Below are positions 1-6,006 of a stretch of 6,007 bases of DNA, piece after piece. The number at the start of each line of letters is the position of its first letter. The stretch's first letter is position 1. The notes beneath the pieces were generated by a model. It searched no databases. It was not told the origin of the DNA and worked only from the letters and a program-made list of their open reading frames with translations. This DNA comes from Spirochaetaceae bacterium (GTDB taxonomy: Bacteria; Spirochaetota; Spirochaetia; Spirochaetales_E; Spirochaetaceae_B). Made by a program: the position numbers and the translations under genes. Where the stretch lies: assembly GCA_003249275.1 (NCBI GenBank), contig QKJO01000219.1, forward strand, positions 1 to 6,007. Direction: 5' to 3'.

Positions 1-2
1 GC

Positions 3-2291
3 AATAAAAGCGGCTGGAGCCTTTTAAATGAGCGCGGCCGTCTGGACAGATCTCTGCTTGAGAGTTTCAGCAGGGAAAAGCCCGACAATGGTACGGGGGT
101 GACAATCGGCATTCCCGACGCCCTTCACCTTGTAGAGGACGGCCCCTACTGGGATATCTTCTTCCGGGAGCTCGGTCTCAGGACCCTCCACTCGGGAAAC
201 ATGAAGGACGGCATCTCCCGGGGCAAGCAGAAGACGGGTGCCGAGTTCTGCGCCCCCGTCACCTCTTTATTCGGTCATGTGGATGCCCTGCTTGAAAAGG
301 CCGATTCTGTCTTTCTGCCCCACTATCTGGAGAGAAAGCCCGGAAAGGACGGGGAGCTGAGGAAGTTCTGCTACTACACCCAGTTTTCCTCGGCCCTCAT
401 CTCCCAGTCTGTCCCTGCCGATCGTCTGATCATGCCTCTGGGGGCGACCCGCTACTCCTCCTTTCAGCTGAAGGGAGAGCTGCACAAGGCCCTGTCCGCC
501 CTGCCGGGGAAATATTCATTCCTGCAGATCTCCGCCGCCCTGGACAAGGCGGAAGAGTTCCGGACGGCCCGGAGCGAAGGTCTTGTAAGGCTTATGGATG
601 AGAACAAAAAGGGAGACCTGGATGTTCTCCTTCTGGGACGCCCCTATTCGGTTCTTCCCGACGGCATGAACAAGGGCATTCCCGAGATCTTCGGTACCCT
701 CGGGGTCAGGGTCTTCTATCAGGACATGCTGAATACGGAAGGAACGGATTTTTCCTCCATCCGGGGGCTTTTGCAGGAGGTGAACTGGACTTTTGCCGAG
801 AAGATTCTGAAAGCCGCGGAAACGGCTGTACAGACGCCCGGGCTCTATCCGGTTTTTCTGACCTCTTTCAAATGCGGTCCCGACTCGTTCATCACCGAGT
901 ATTTCAGGAAGATCATGGATGCCCGCGGCAAGCCCTATCTGATCCTGGAGCTGGACGAACATGACTCCTCCGTGGGCTATGAAACAAGGATTGAGGCGGC
1001 AGTCCGGGCCTTCCGGAATCACTCGGAAGAAAATCTCCCGGTCCGGAAGGCCGACTACAGGGGCATCAATCCCCGGTATGCGAAGGTTCTGAACAAAAAG
1101 AGGACCCTTGTTCTTCCCAACTGGGACGACTACGCCATCCCCCTCATTGCCGATATCCTGGTCTCCCAGGGATTCAAGGCCGTGGTTATGGAGGAGACGG
1201 AACAGACAATCCGGAAGAGTCTCGTCTGGAACAACGGCCAGTGCATCCCCATGAACGCCATTGTGGAGGGATTCGCCGCCACAGTAAGGAACAGGAATCT
1301 GAATCCGGCCGAGTGTTCCCTCTGGGTGCCCATGGCAAACCTATCCTGCAATATCAGGATGTTTCCCCATCATATCCAGGAGATCCTGAAAGCCTACGGA
1401 GGCGGAATGGAGAACTCCCAGGTCTATCTGGGCTTCCTGGCCTTCACCGACCTCTCTCCCCTGGTCACAGTGGCCGCCTATCAGGCCTATATGTTTTCCG
1501 GACTGATCAGGAGGATCAGCTGCCGCATAAGACCCTATGAAGAGAATCCGGGTCAGACCGATGAGGCTGTCAGAAAATCACTGGCCATGCTCTCCGACCT
1601 CTTCCTGGGCAGGAGGAAAAACACGGGACAGACCGTACAGGAGATCATCAGACTCTTCGAGTGGATTCCCTATGACAATTCGCAGAGACGGCCTCTGGTC
1701 GCCCTCTTCGGAGACATCTACGTACGGGACAACCCGGTGATGAATCAGAATGTGATCGAATACATTGAACAGAACGGCGGCGAAGTGGTGACCATGGCCT
1801 ATCATGAGTTTACCAGAATGACCTGCGACATGTACTTCAAGAGGTGGGGCAGGGAGCTGCGGCTGAAGAAACTGATGGGTCTGATGCCCATCATGGCGGC
1901 CCTTGAGACCATGGAGAAGTGGTATTACCGGTATTTTGAAAAGGTCCTGGACGAGCCTGTGGCCATGTACCGGGACAATCCGGAAGAGATCCTGGGACCC
2001 TACGGTATCAGGATGGACCATGAGGGAGAATCCCAGGACAACCTGCTGAAAACCTGGTACATCAGCAGACAGAATCCGGGACTCTCACTCTTTGTTCAGC
2101 TCAATCCGGGCTTCTGCTGCGCCGGTATCGTGACCGAAGCCATGAGCGCCAGAATCCGGGAAGTGACAGGGGTTCCCGTACTCTCACTTACCTATGACGG
2201 AACAGGGGGGCTGAAGAACGACGCCATCCTTCCCTATCTGAAGTATTCGGAATCGGGAAGGAAGGGCGGGGATCTCAGAAAACTGATCTGA
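3..2291 (+). CDS. 2-hydroxyacyl-CoA dehydratase activator-related protein (DUF2229 / HgdB-like), 5'-truncated by the window
   Basis: This is the C-terminal part of a large cytoplasmic protein of the CoA-activase family. Such proteins usually combine a BcrAD/BadFG/HgdC-type ATPase, a DUF2229 domain and an HgdB-like iron-sulfur domain, and pass electrons to radical-type acyl-CoA dehydratases or related reductases. The frame is open from position 3 with no stop, so the GTG at 99 is internal and the real start lies outside the window. Counting GTG99 as residue 1, residues 2-110 match the start of DUF2229 (GIPDAL, YWDIFFRELG, C51, C91). KCGPDSF at 258-264 and LELDEHDSSVGYETRIEA at 283-300 are typical of the following segment. 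An HgdB-like region runs from about 336, with QCIPMN (C382), SCNIRMFPHH (C417), FGDIYVRDNPVMNQN (537-551) and NPGFCCAG (C673/C674) near the end. The ATPase part is not visible and is only expected from the family. No dehydratase subunit is present nearby. The physiological partner is unknown. Family assignment is firm, the reaction is not. Confidence 0.9.
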   Translation, partial: NKSGWSLLNERGRLDRSLLESFSREKPDNGTGVTIGIPDALHLVEDGPYWDIFFRELGLRTLHSGNMKDGISRGKQKTGAEFCAPVTSLFGHVDALLEKADSVFLPHYLERKPGKDGELRKFCYYTQFSSALISQSVPADRLIMPLGATRYSSFQLKGELHKALSALPGKYSFLQISAALDKAEEFRTARSEGLVRLMDENKKGDLDVLLLGRPYSVLPDGMNKGIPEIFGTLGVRVFYQDMLNTEGTDFSSIRGLLQEVNWTFAEKILKAAETAVQTPGLYPVFLTSFKCGPDSFITEYFRKIMDARGKPYLILELDEHDSSVGYETRIEAAVRAFRNHSEENLPVRKADYRGINPRYAKVLNKKRTLVLPNWDDYAIPLIADILVSQGFKAVVMEETEQTIRKSLVWNNGQCIPMNAIVEGFAATVRNRNLNPAECSLWVPMANLSCNIRMFPHHIQEILKAYGGGMENSQVYLGFLAFTDLSPLVTVAAYQAYMFSGLIRRISCRIRPYEENPGQTDEAVRKSLAMLSDLFLGRRKNTGQTVQEIIRLFEWIPYDNSQRRPLVALFGDIYVRDNPVMNQNVIEYIEQNGGEVVTMAYHEFTRMTCDMYFKRWGRELRLKKLMGLMPIMAALETMEKWYYRYFEKVLDEPVAMYRDNPEEILGPYGIRMDHEGESQDNLLKTWYISRQNPGLSLFVQLNPGFCCAGIVTEAMSARIREVTGVPVLSLTYDGTGGLKNDAILPYLKYSESGRKGGDLRKLI

Positions 2292-2295
2292 CCCG

Positions 2296-2316
2296 GGCTC
2301 TCAGCTTTTAAGAGCC
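2296..2316. terminator. Weak hairpin at the convergent stops of the CoA-activase and phosphoribosyltransferase genes
   Basis: GGCTCT (2296-2301) can pair with AGAGCC (2311-2316) across a 9-nt loop, giving a 6-bp stem that overlaps the last codons of the phosphoribosyltransferase. On the plus strand a short TTTT lies in the loop rather than after the stem. It could act as a weak bidirectional terminator, but it may be chance. Confidence 0.25.
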
Positions 2317-2816
2317 AGGCGGTCCTGCTCGGCCGTATCATCGGCATCCCAGGGATAGCAGATCCAGGGATCATCGAAATTCAGTCCTACAAAATAGTGG
2401 TTGATGTAGGAGGGAATCTCGTGTTTCTTGGGTTTGTTCTTGTTGTGGATCACCAGAACGGCGATCTCAGCGGGTTCATGCTTCTTCAGTTCGTCCAGAC
2501 AGAAACCGATGGTGGCTCTGGTATCGTCCACTTCGTCCACCAGCAGGATCTTCTTGCCCTTGATCTGTTTTTCCGGCTGATCCAGCCACTGTGTGATCAC
2601 GGGCGAGTCGGTCTGGCGGTCATCCAGATCATAATAGGCAATGCCTACGGTCAGGATGGGTTTGTTTATAAAAGTCTTGGCCATCCGGGCGGGGATGAAC
2701 CCTCCGGTACCGATGGCAACCATCAAATCCGGATCGAATCCCGATTCTTCGACCTTAACCATGAGGTCTTTGATAGTGTTGTGAATCTGATTGTAGGTGA
2801 TGTAGATCTTTTCCAT
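2301..2816 (-). CDS. Phosphoribosyltransferase, COG2236/Hpt1-like (probable hypoxanthine/xanthine/guanine salvage)
   Basis: A 171-residue cytoplasmic type I phosphoribosyltransferase, likely transferring ribose-5-phosphate from PRPP to a purine base. The PRPP-binding motif is at residues 90-102 (ILLVDEVDDTRAT), preceded by a hydrophobic strand and the AIGTGGFIPAR loop at 34-44. A C-terminal WICYPWD (151-157) corresponds to the aromatic base-binding end seen in xanthine/guanine and fungal Hpt1/Xpt1-type enzymes. The start at 2816 (MEKIYITY) is chosen because the domain begins there. The frame stays open upstream to 2978, but those 54 residues are not domain-like and run antisense through the neighbouring lipoprotein start. 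No Shine-Dalgarno is visible before the ATG. The gene converges on the CoA-activase gene (9 bp between stops) and diverges from the lipoprotein gene, so it is probably monocistronic. Base specificity cannot be read from the sequence. Confidence 0.92.
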   Translation of the reverse strand: MEKIYITYNQIHNTIKDLMVKVEESGFDPDLMVAIGTGGFIPARMAKTFINKPILTVGIAYYDLDDRQTDSPVITQWLDQPEKQIKGKKILLVDEVDDTRATIGFCLDELKKHEPAEIAVLVIHNKNKPKKHEIPSYINHYFVGLNFDDPWICYPWDADDTAEQDRLALKS

Positions 2817-2817
2817 G

Positions 2818-2851
2818 TGCAACAATAAAACAGGAAGCCCGTCTTTGGCAA
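2818..2851 (-). promoter_or_regulatory. Candidate promoter for the phosphoribosyltransferase, possibly giving a leaderless mRNA
   Basis: On the minus strand a -35-like TTGCCA (2846-2851, 5 of 6 to TTGACA) is followed after 18 nt by TATTGT (2822-2827, 4 of 6 to TATAAT). Transcription would then begin at or next to the A of the ATG at 2816. This would agree with the absence of any purine-rich Shine-Dalgarno before that start. It is a consensus match by eye only, and a promoter further upstream is possible. Confidence 0.3.
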
Positions 2852-2901
2852 GCGTCGATTTCCAACTTGGACCTGATGCAGGGTGGAGAGTTCGGATATT
2901 T

Positions 2902-3324
2902 ATGCCGATAATGTTAAGTATGAAAATCCGTATCATGGCACTGATCATTCTGAGTACCCTGACTCTGTCCTGCACCAATGAGCTGGCGGAGTTTTCCTAC
3001 TATAAAAACCTTTCTGAAGTTTCGGGAACAACCCGTGACGATCCCCCTCTGTTTTTTATAATCAAAGTGGATCTTGGCTATGCCTGGGGTGACAAAAAAA
3101 CCCAGTACAGTCTGGCCGACCTGACGCCGGTGATCAATGACGGACTGAGGAACCTGTTCAGCAGCAAGACCGAATTCGACTTTGGCATAGAACAGGAACC
3201 GCAGCTCAAGGAAGAGATCATGGAGATGGTGAACAAGACGATTCACCGCTACGATACTTTTAAATCCGTTCCCGGGGTCAAGACCGTAGCCATCGTCAAA
3301 AAACAGGTCTTCGAATTCCGCTAG
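2902..3324 (+). CDS. Small lipoprotein with a FliL-like mature domain
   Basis: A predicted membrane-anchored lipoprotein of 140 residues from ATG2902, or 134 from ATG2920. The N-terminus (MKIRIMALIILSTLTLSC) is a basic, hydrophobic signal peptide ending in a cysteine. The preceding LTLS is a relaxed lipobox of the kind tolerated in spirochaetes. Counting from ATG2920, the mature part has a hydrophobic strand and DLGYAW (44-56), then LTPVINDGLRNLFSSKTEFDF (68-88), then LKEEIMEMVNKTI (96-108) and a closing VKTVAIVKKQVF strand. This order, especially the 'I.D.L...LSSKT...' helix followed by 'LKEEI...IN', resembles the periplasmic domain of FliL, a flagellar basal-body protein that helps control motor and stator function. 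The FliL link is inference from pattern. ATG2902 has GGTGGAG at 2882-2888, 13 nt upstream; ATG2920 lacks a ribosome-binding site but gives the more compact signal peptide. The gene stands alone: divergent from the phosphoribosyltransferase and convergent with the peptide-binding protein. Confidence 0.8.
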   Translation: MPIMLSMKIRIMALIILSTLTLSCTNELAEFSYYKNLSEVSGTTRDDPPLFFIIKVDLGYAWGDKKTQYSLADLTPVINDGLRNLFSSKTEFDFGIEQEPQLKEEIMEMVNKTIHRYDTFKSVPGVKTVAIVKKQVFEFR

Positions 3325-3328
3325 ATCA

Positions 3329-3349
3329 GTCCGGGCTGCATGCCCGGAC
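3329..3349. terminator. Hairpin between convergent genes, possible bidirectional terminator
   Basis: A perfect 8-bp inverted repeat (GTCCGGGC at 3329-3336 and GCCCGGAC at 3342-3349) has a 5-nt loop and sits 5 bp after the lipoprotein stop and 15 bp beyond the stop of the opposing binding-protein gene. There is no T-run on either side, so it does not meet the classical intrinsic-terminator pattern. It may block or stabilise the 3' ends of both transcripts. Confidence 0.5.
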
Positions 3350-3363
3350 CTGCCTATCCGGTA

Positions 3364-4905
3364 TCAGATCGTTCCCGGTATGACGAAGCTGTTTTTAAAC
3401 CGGATGTACTTGAAGGGATGAATATCCAGAACATTGGCATACCATCCGTCCAGAAACCTGAGATCGATCAGATTCAGGGCCGGCGAGTGGCTCAGGGGCA
3501 TGACCTGGGCGGTCATCAGAAGGATCTTCTCCGCCTCTCCCATCTTTTCGTATCTGTCCTCTCCCACAGCTTCCTTCAGAATCCTGTTGTACTCTTCATC
3601 CTTAAAATGGGCGTCATTCAGGCTGCTTCCCTCTTCCCACATCTGGAGGAATGTCATGGGGTCGGCATAGTCGCCGATCCAGGTGATCTGCCCCAGGGTG
3701 TAGTCGGATTTTTTCAATGACGAGAAATACCCCGGAAAGGGAACCACGTCGATAATCACTTCCGTTTCCAGAAGGGACTCCCAGGTATCCTTCATCAGTT
3801 TAATATTTTCCGCATCCCCGTAGGAGACCCTGATTTTAATGGGAGGCAGACCTTTGCCTTCGGGATAGCCCGCTTCCTTAAGAAGGGCCAGACCCTTGTC
3901 GGTCTCCGCCTTTTCGATCCCTTTGAATTCGGGGTAGTTCGGTATCTCCGGGACGAGACGGCTGGAGGGGAGGTATTCGCCTCCGCGGATTTTGTCCCAG
4001 GGCAGCAGCAGGGCCAGACCGGCTCTGACTCTGGGATCATCCCAGGGCTTTTCCTGATTGTTGAAATAGAGGTAGTTTGTGGCGAAGAGGGGGTGGAGGA
4101 CCAGCCGTTCGGGGTCGATCTTCTCGCTTCCCCAGCCCGAAACGATCCAGTCCACTTCATAGTGTCTGAACTGATCCATCAGCTCTTCAGGATCGGGGTT
4201 GAACTGAATGTTCAGTCTGTCAATTTTAACATTGTCCCTGTCCCAGTATTCGGGATTCTTCACAAGCTTGATCAGAGAGGGAGTCGCCTTGCCCGAAAAC
4301 ATATAGGGTCCGTTGACTGTAATTCTTTTTTCATCCCACCAGTTTGTGCGGTCGTTCAGCCCGCTGTAGACGGGGACAAAGCTGTAGTGGCACAGAATCT
4401 GGAGAAAGTAGGGGACCCTGGTATTCAGTCTGACGACAAGGGTTCTGTCGTCGGGTGTCTCCAGACCCACCACGTCAGCGGAGCCTCTTCCTGTTCTGAA
4501 GTCACGGGCTCCCATGATCACATCCAGAAGGGAGGCGTAATCCGCCTTTTTGCCCGGGGTGAGGAGTTTGATCCAGGAGGACCTGATATCGCCGGAGGTC
4601 AGAGGCTCTCCGTTGCTCCATGTGAGGTTCTCCCTCAGATGGAAGGTATAGGTCTGTCCGTCTTTGGATATATCCCAGGACTCGGCCATGGCCGGTTCGG
4701 GCTGCAGGCTGTCGGGCTGATAGGAGACCAGTCCTTCATACAGGGCTGTGTATATCTGGGCTTCCGAGGTCGTGTAACCTAGCTGGGGATTCAGCGAGAT
4801 CGCGGATGGTGAAAAGTTTGCCGTGAAAACCTGTTCTTCCGCATACAGGAAGGGAACTGTAGAAAAGATGAGAACCAGAAAAAGATATTGAATTGATTTC
4901 CGCAC
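3364..4905 (-). CDS. Periplasmic peptide-binding protein, extracellular solute-binding family 5 (OppA/DppA-like)
   Basis: A 513-residue ABC-transporter substrate-binding protein, close to the usual length of OppA-type proteins. It has a signal peptide (MRKSIQYLF, a hydrophobic core, then FLYA before EEQ) with no lipobox cysteine, so it should be free in the periplasm. The family signature is at 74-107 (AESWDIS.DGQTYTFHLREN.TWSNGEPLTSGD), followed by NGPYMFS (198-204), YLYFNNQ...W.DPRVRAGL (278-297) and IGDYADPMTFL (410-420). D412 aligns by eye with the OppA aspartate that holds the peptide alpha-amino group, which favours peptides as ligand. The start is a GTG. GGAG lies 6 nt upstream within the end of the receiver gene, only 3 nt separate the two genes, and translation is probably coupled. 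No permease or ATPase genes are present, so it either serves a transporter encoded elsewhere or works as a ligand sensor. Confidence 0.95.
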   Translation of the reverse strand: MRKSIQYLFLVLIFSTVPFLYAEEQVFTANFSPSAISLNPQLGYTTSEAQIYTALYEGLVSYQPDSLQPEPAMAESWDISKDGQTYTFHLRENLTWSNGEPLTSGDIRSSWIKLLTPGKKADYASLLDVIMGARDFRTGRGSADVVGLETPDDRTLVVRLNTRVPYFLQILCHYSFVPVYSGLNDRTNWWDEKRITVNGPYMFSGKATPSLIKLVKNPEYWDRDNVKIDRLNIQFNPDPEELMDQFRHYEVDWIVSGWGSEKIDPERLVLHPLFATNYLYFNNQEKPWDDPRVRAGLALLLPWDKIRGGEYLPSSRLVPEIPNYPEFKGIEKAETDKGLALLKEAGYPEGKGLPPIKIRVSYGDAENIKLMKDTWESLLETEVIIDVVPFPGYFSSLKKSDYTLGQITWIGDYADPMTFLQMWEEGSSLNDAHFKDEEYNRILKEAVGEDRYEKMGEAEKILLMTAQVMPLSHSPALNLIDLRFLDGWYANVLDIHPFKYIRFKNSFVIPGTI

Positions 4906-4908
4906 TTG

Positions 4909-5262
4909 TTACTCCAGGTATGAATTCAGAAGGGCTTCGTAGTCCTTGTTTTTCACCGGTTTAACCAGAACTCTGTCAAAACCGGTCTCTTCCAGACGTC
5001 CCACCGCTTCATCGTCGCTAGTGATGGCTATCAGAGGCGTCTTCCGGTCTTTCAGTCTGATTTTTTCAGCCACAATATCTCCATTGTAACCGGGCATATA
5101 CTGATCAAGGATCACCAGGTCGGGCGATTCCTTTCTGTATAATTCCAGGGCCTGAAGACCGTCTTCGGCAAGAATGCACTGATAATTCATTTTGCGGCAG
5201 ACGATTTCAAGGATCTTTCTGTTGGTGAACTCATCTTCCGCATACAGGACTTTCTTCTTCAT
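4909..5262 (-). CDS. Single-domain response regulator (CheY-like receiver)
   Basis: A 117-residue cytoplasmic receiver domain with no output domain. The first strand KKKVLYAEDE gives the metal-binding acidic pair E9/D10. VILDQYMPGYNG places the phospho-accepting aspartate at D53. AITSDDE gives T81, and VLVKPV gives the conserved lysine K101. All catalytic positions are therefore present, and phosphorylation by a histidine kinase encoded elsewhere is expected. The residue three before the lysine is V98, where CheY has its switch tyrosine, so signalling may differ from flagellar-switch CheY. The ATG at 5262 has GAGG (5271-5274) 8 nt upstream. It is the first gene of a probable two-gene operon with the peptide-binding protein. 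No kinase, receptor or phosphatase lies in the window. The target is unknown: it could act on motility, on a phosphorelay, or by binding a partner enzyme. Confidence 0.95.
   Translation of the reverse strand: MKKKVLYAEDEFTNRKILEIVCRKMNYQCILAEDGLQALELYRKESPDLVILDQYMPGYNGDIVAEKIRLKDRKTPLIAITSDDEAVGRLEETGFDRVLVKPVKNKDYEALLNSYLE
4912..4915 (-). promoter_or_regulatory. Ribosome-binding site for the peptide-binding protein, inside the receiver gene
   Basis: GGAG on the minus strand forms the penultimate codons of the receiver gene and lies 6 nt before the GTG start at 4905. It supports the GTG start and implies translational coupling of the two genes. Confidence 0.75.
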
Positions 5263-5279
5263 ATACCAAACCTCATACT

Positions 5280-5308
5280 ATTATTCCACGTTACAGGAAG
5301 TACATCAA
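5280..5308 (-). promoter_or_regulatory. Candidate sigma-70-type promoter for the receiver/peptide-binding-protein operon
   Basis: On the minus strand TTGATG (5303-5308, 4 of 6 to TTGACA) is separated by exactly 17 nt from AATAAT (5280-5285, 5 of 6 to TATAAT). The -35 overlaps the stop codon of the upstream aldo/keto reductase gene. The start of transcription would fall only about a dozen nt before the receiver ATG, with the GAGG ribosome-binding site near the 5' end. This would let the pair be transcribed apart from the reductase. Confidence 0.45.
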
Positions 5309-6006
5309 CTTTTATGATCAAACAGATTGGCAACCCCGGGGACAAAGCCTTTCGCCTCTCTGCCGATTTCCTGCAGGAGGGTCTCAAGGGAACGGGGCAG
5401 ACTCTCCGGAAGGGGCTGGAAATTGCTGTCCGCCTGATCTCTGTTTCTGACCCCCAGCAGAACCGAGTCGGCCTTCCCCTTATTCCGGGCGTAGAAGGCG
5501 GCGGCTCTTTCCAGGGTGATCCCGGCATTCCGGCATTCCTTCAGCAGTTTCTCAAGCAGGGGTTTCAGGGTTCCTCTCAGAGACTCATTGTAGAGGACCA
5601 TTTTGTGTCTGAAGCCGTCGTGACGGCCTTCCAGGTGCTCAATGCCCGATTCGGTCAGGATTCCCTGAGCCAGCACCCCGTAGGGAACGAATCCGATGGA
5701 CTTTTCGGCGAGAAGAGGCAGAACCTCATCCTCCAGAAGAGGCCATAACAGGTTGTAGCCCCCCTGATAGACATCGACCTGTCCTGCGTCTTCCATCATT
5801 CTGATCTGATCCGCCGAGAAATTGCTGACCCCCAGGGCTCTGATCTTTCCTTCTCTGCGCAGACTCTCCAGCATCTCCATTCCAGGACGCATATCGACGT
5901 CACCGAGAGGCCAGTGAATATAGAATATATCGATGTAGTCTGTAAACAGTCGTTTCAGACTGGCTTCCAGGCTGGTCTTCATTCTTTCTGGATCCGTATA
6001 GAAGGC
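5305..6006 (-). CDS. Aldo/keto reductase (AKR11/IolS-like), N-terminus cut by the window edge
   Basis: The C-terminal 233 or so residues of an NADPH-dependent aldo/keto reductase, a cytoplasmic (beta/alpha)8 barrel that reduces carbonyls to alcohols. Counting the Met at 5982 as residue 1, DYIDIFYIHWP carries the catalytic histidine H23. GKIRALGVSNFS (45-56), the YQGGYNLL strand (72-79), VPYGVLAQGILT (99-110) and the cofactor-binding VLLGVRNRDQADSNF (174-188, with R179, Q183 and N187) follow in the usual order. The frame is open past this Met to the right edge (codons for AFYTDPER), and family members are roughly 310-330 residues, so the real start and the catalytic Asp, Tyr and Lys lie outside. 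Wording of the HWP and GGYNLL segments recalls Bacillus IolS, but the substrate cannot be predicted. It lies 42 nt upstream of the receiver gene on the same strand, so partial co-transcription is possible. Confidence 0.93.
   Translation of the reverse strand, partial: AFYTDPERMKTSLEASLKRLFTDYIDIFYIHWPLGDVDMRPGMEMLESLRREGKIRALGVSNFSADQIRMMEDAGQVDVYQGGYNLLWPLLEDEVLPLLAEKSIGFVPYGVLAQGILTESGIEHLEGRHDGFRHKMVLYNESLRGTLKPLLEKLLKECRNAGITLERAAAFYARNKGKADSVLLGVRNRDQADSNFQPLPESLPRSLETLLQEIGREAKGFVPGVANLFDHKS

Noticed and set aside
516..1022. Minus-strand open frame of 168 codons opposite the CoA-activase gene
   Set aside because: No recognisable domain, and the sense strand has clear conserved motifs throughout (KCGPDSF, LELDEHDSS).
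2845..2851. TTGGCAA read as back-to-back -35 boxes for the divergent phosphoribosyltransferase and lipoprotein genes
   Set aside because: On the plus strand no acceptable -10 hexamer follows at 16-18 nt (TGGACC at 17), so only the minus-strand reading is kept as a candidate.
2815..2901. N-terminal extension of the lipoprotein to the ATG at 2815
   Set aside because: It would place about 35 polar residues before the signal peptide and run antisense across the phosphoribosyltransferase start. ATG2902 or ATG2920 puts the signal peptide at the N-terminus.
2817..2978. N-terminal extension of the phosphoribosyltransferase up to 2978
   Set aside because: The extra 54 residues are not domain-like, lie antisense to the start of the lipoprotein gene, and the family fold begins at the Met at 2816.
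3358..3382. Short direct repeat CCGGTAT at 3358-3364 and 3376-3382
   Set aside because: Only 7 bp, partly within the coding end of the binding-protein gene. Expected by chance and without flanking signs of a mobile element or operator.
4093..4782. Long plus-strand open frame of 229 codons opposite the peptide-binding protein
   Set aside because: The minus strand carries a complete family 5 binding protein with a signal peptide and ribosome-binding site. The antisense frame shows no motif or initiation signal.
5259..5528. Minus-strand open frame of 89 codons overlapping the end of the aldo/keto reductase and reaching the receiver start
   Set aside because: Its product is rich in Pro, Arg and Ser with no domain signal, and the other frame carries the conserved reductase C-terminus. 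It is a frame shadow.
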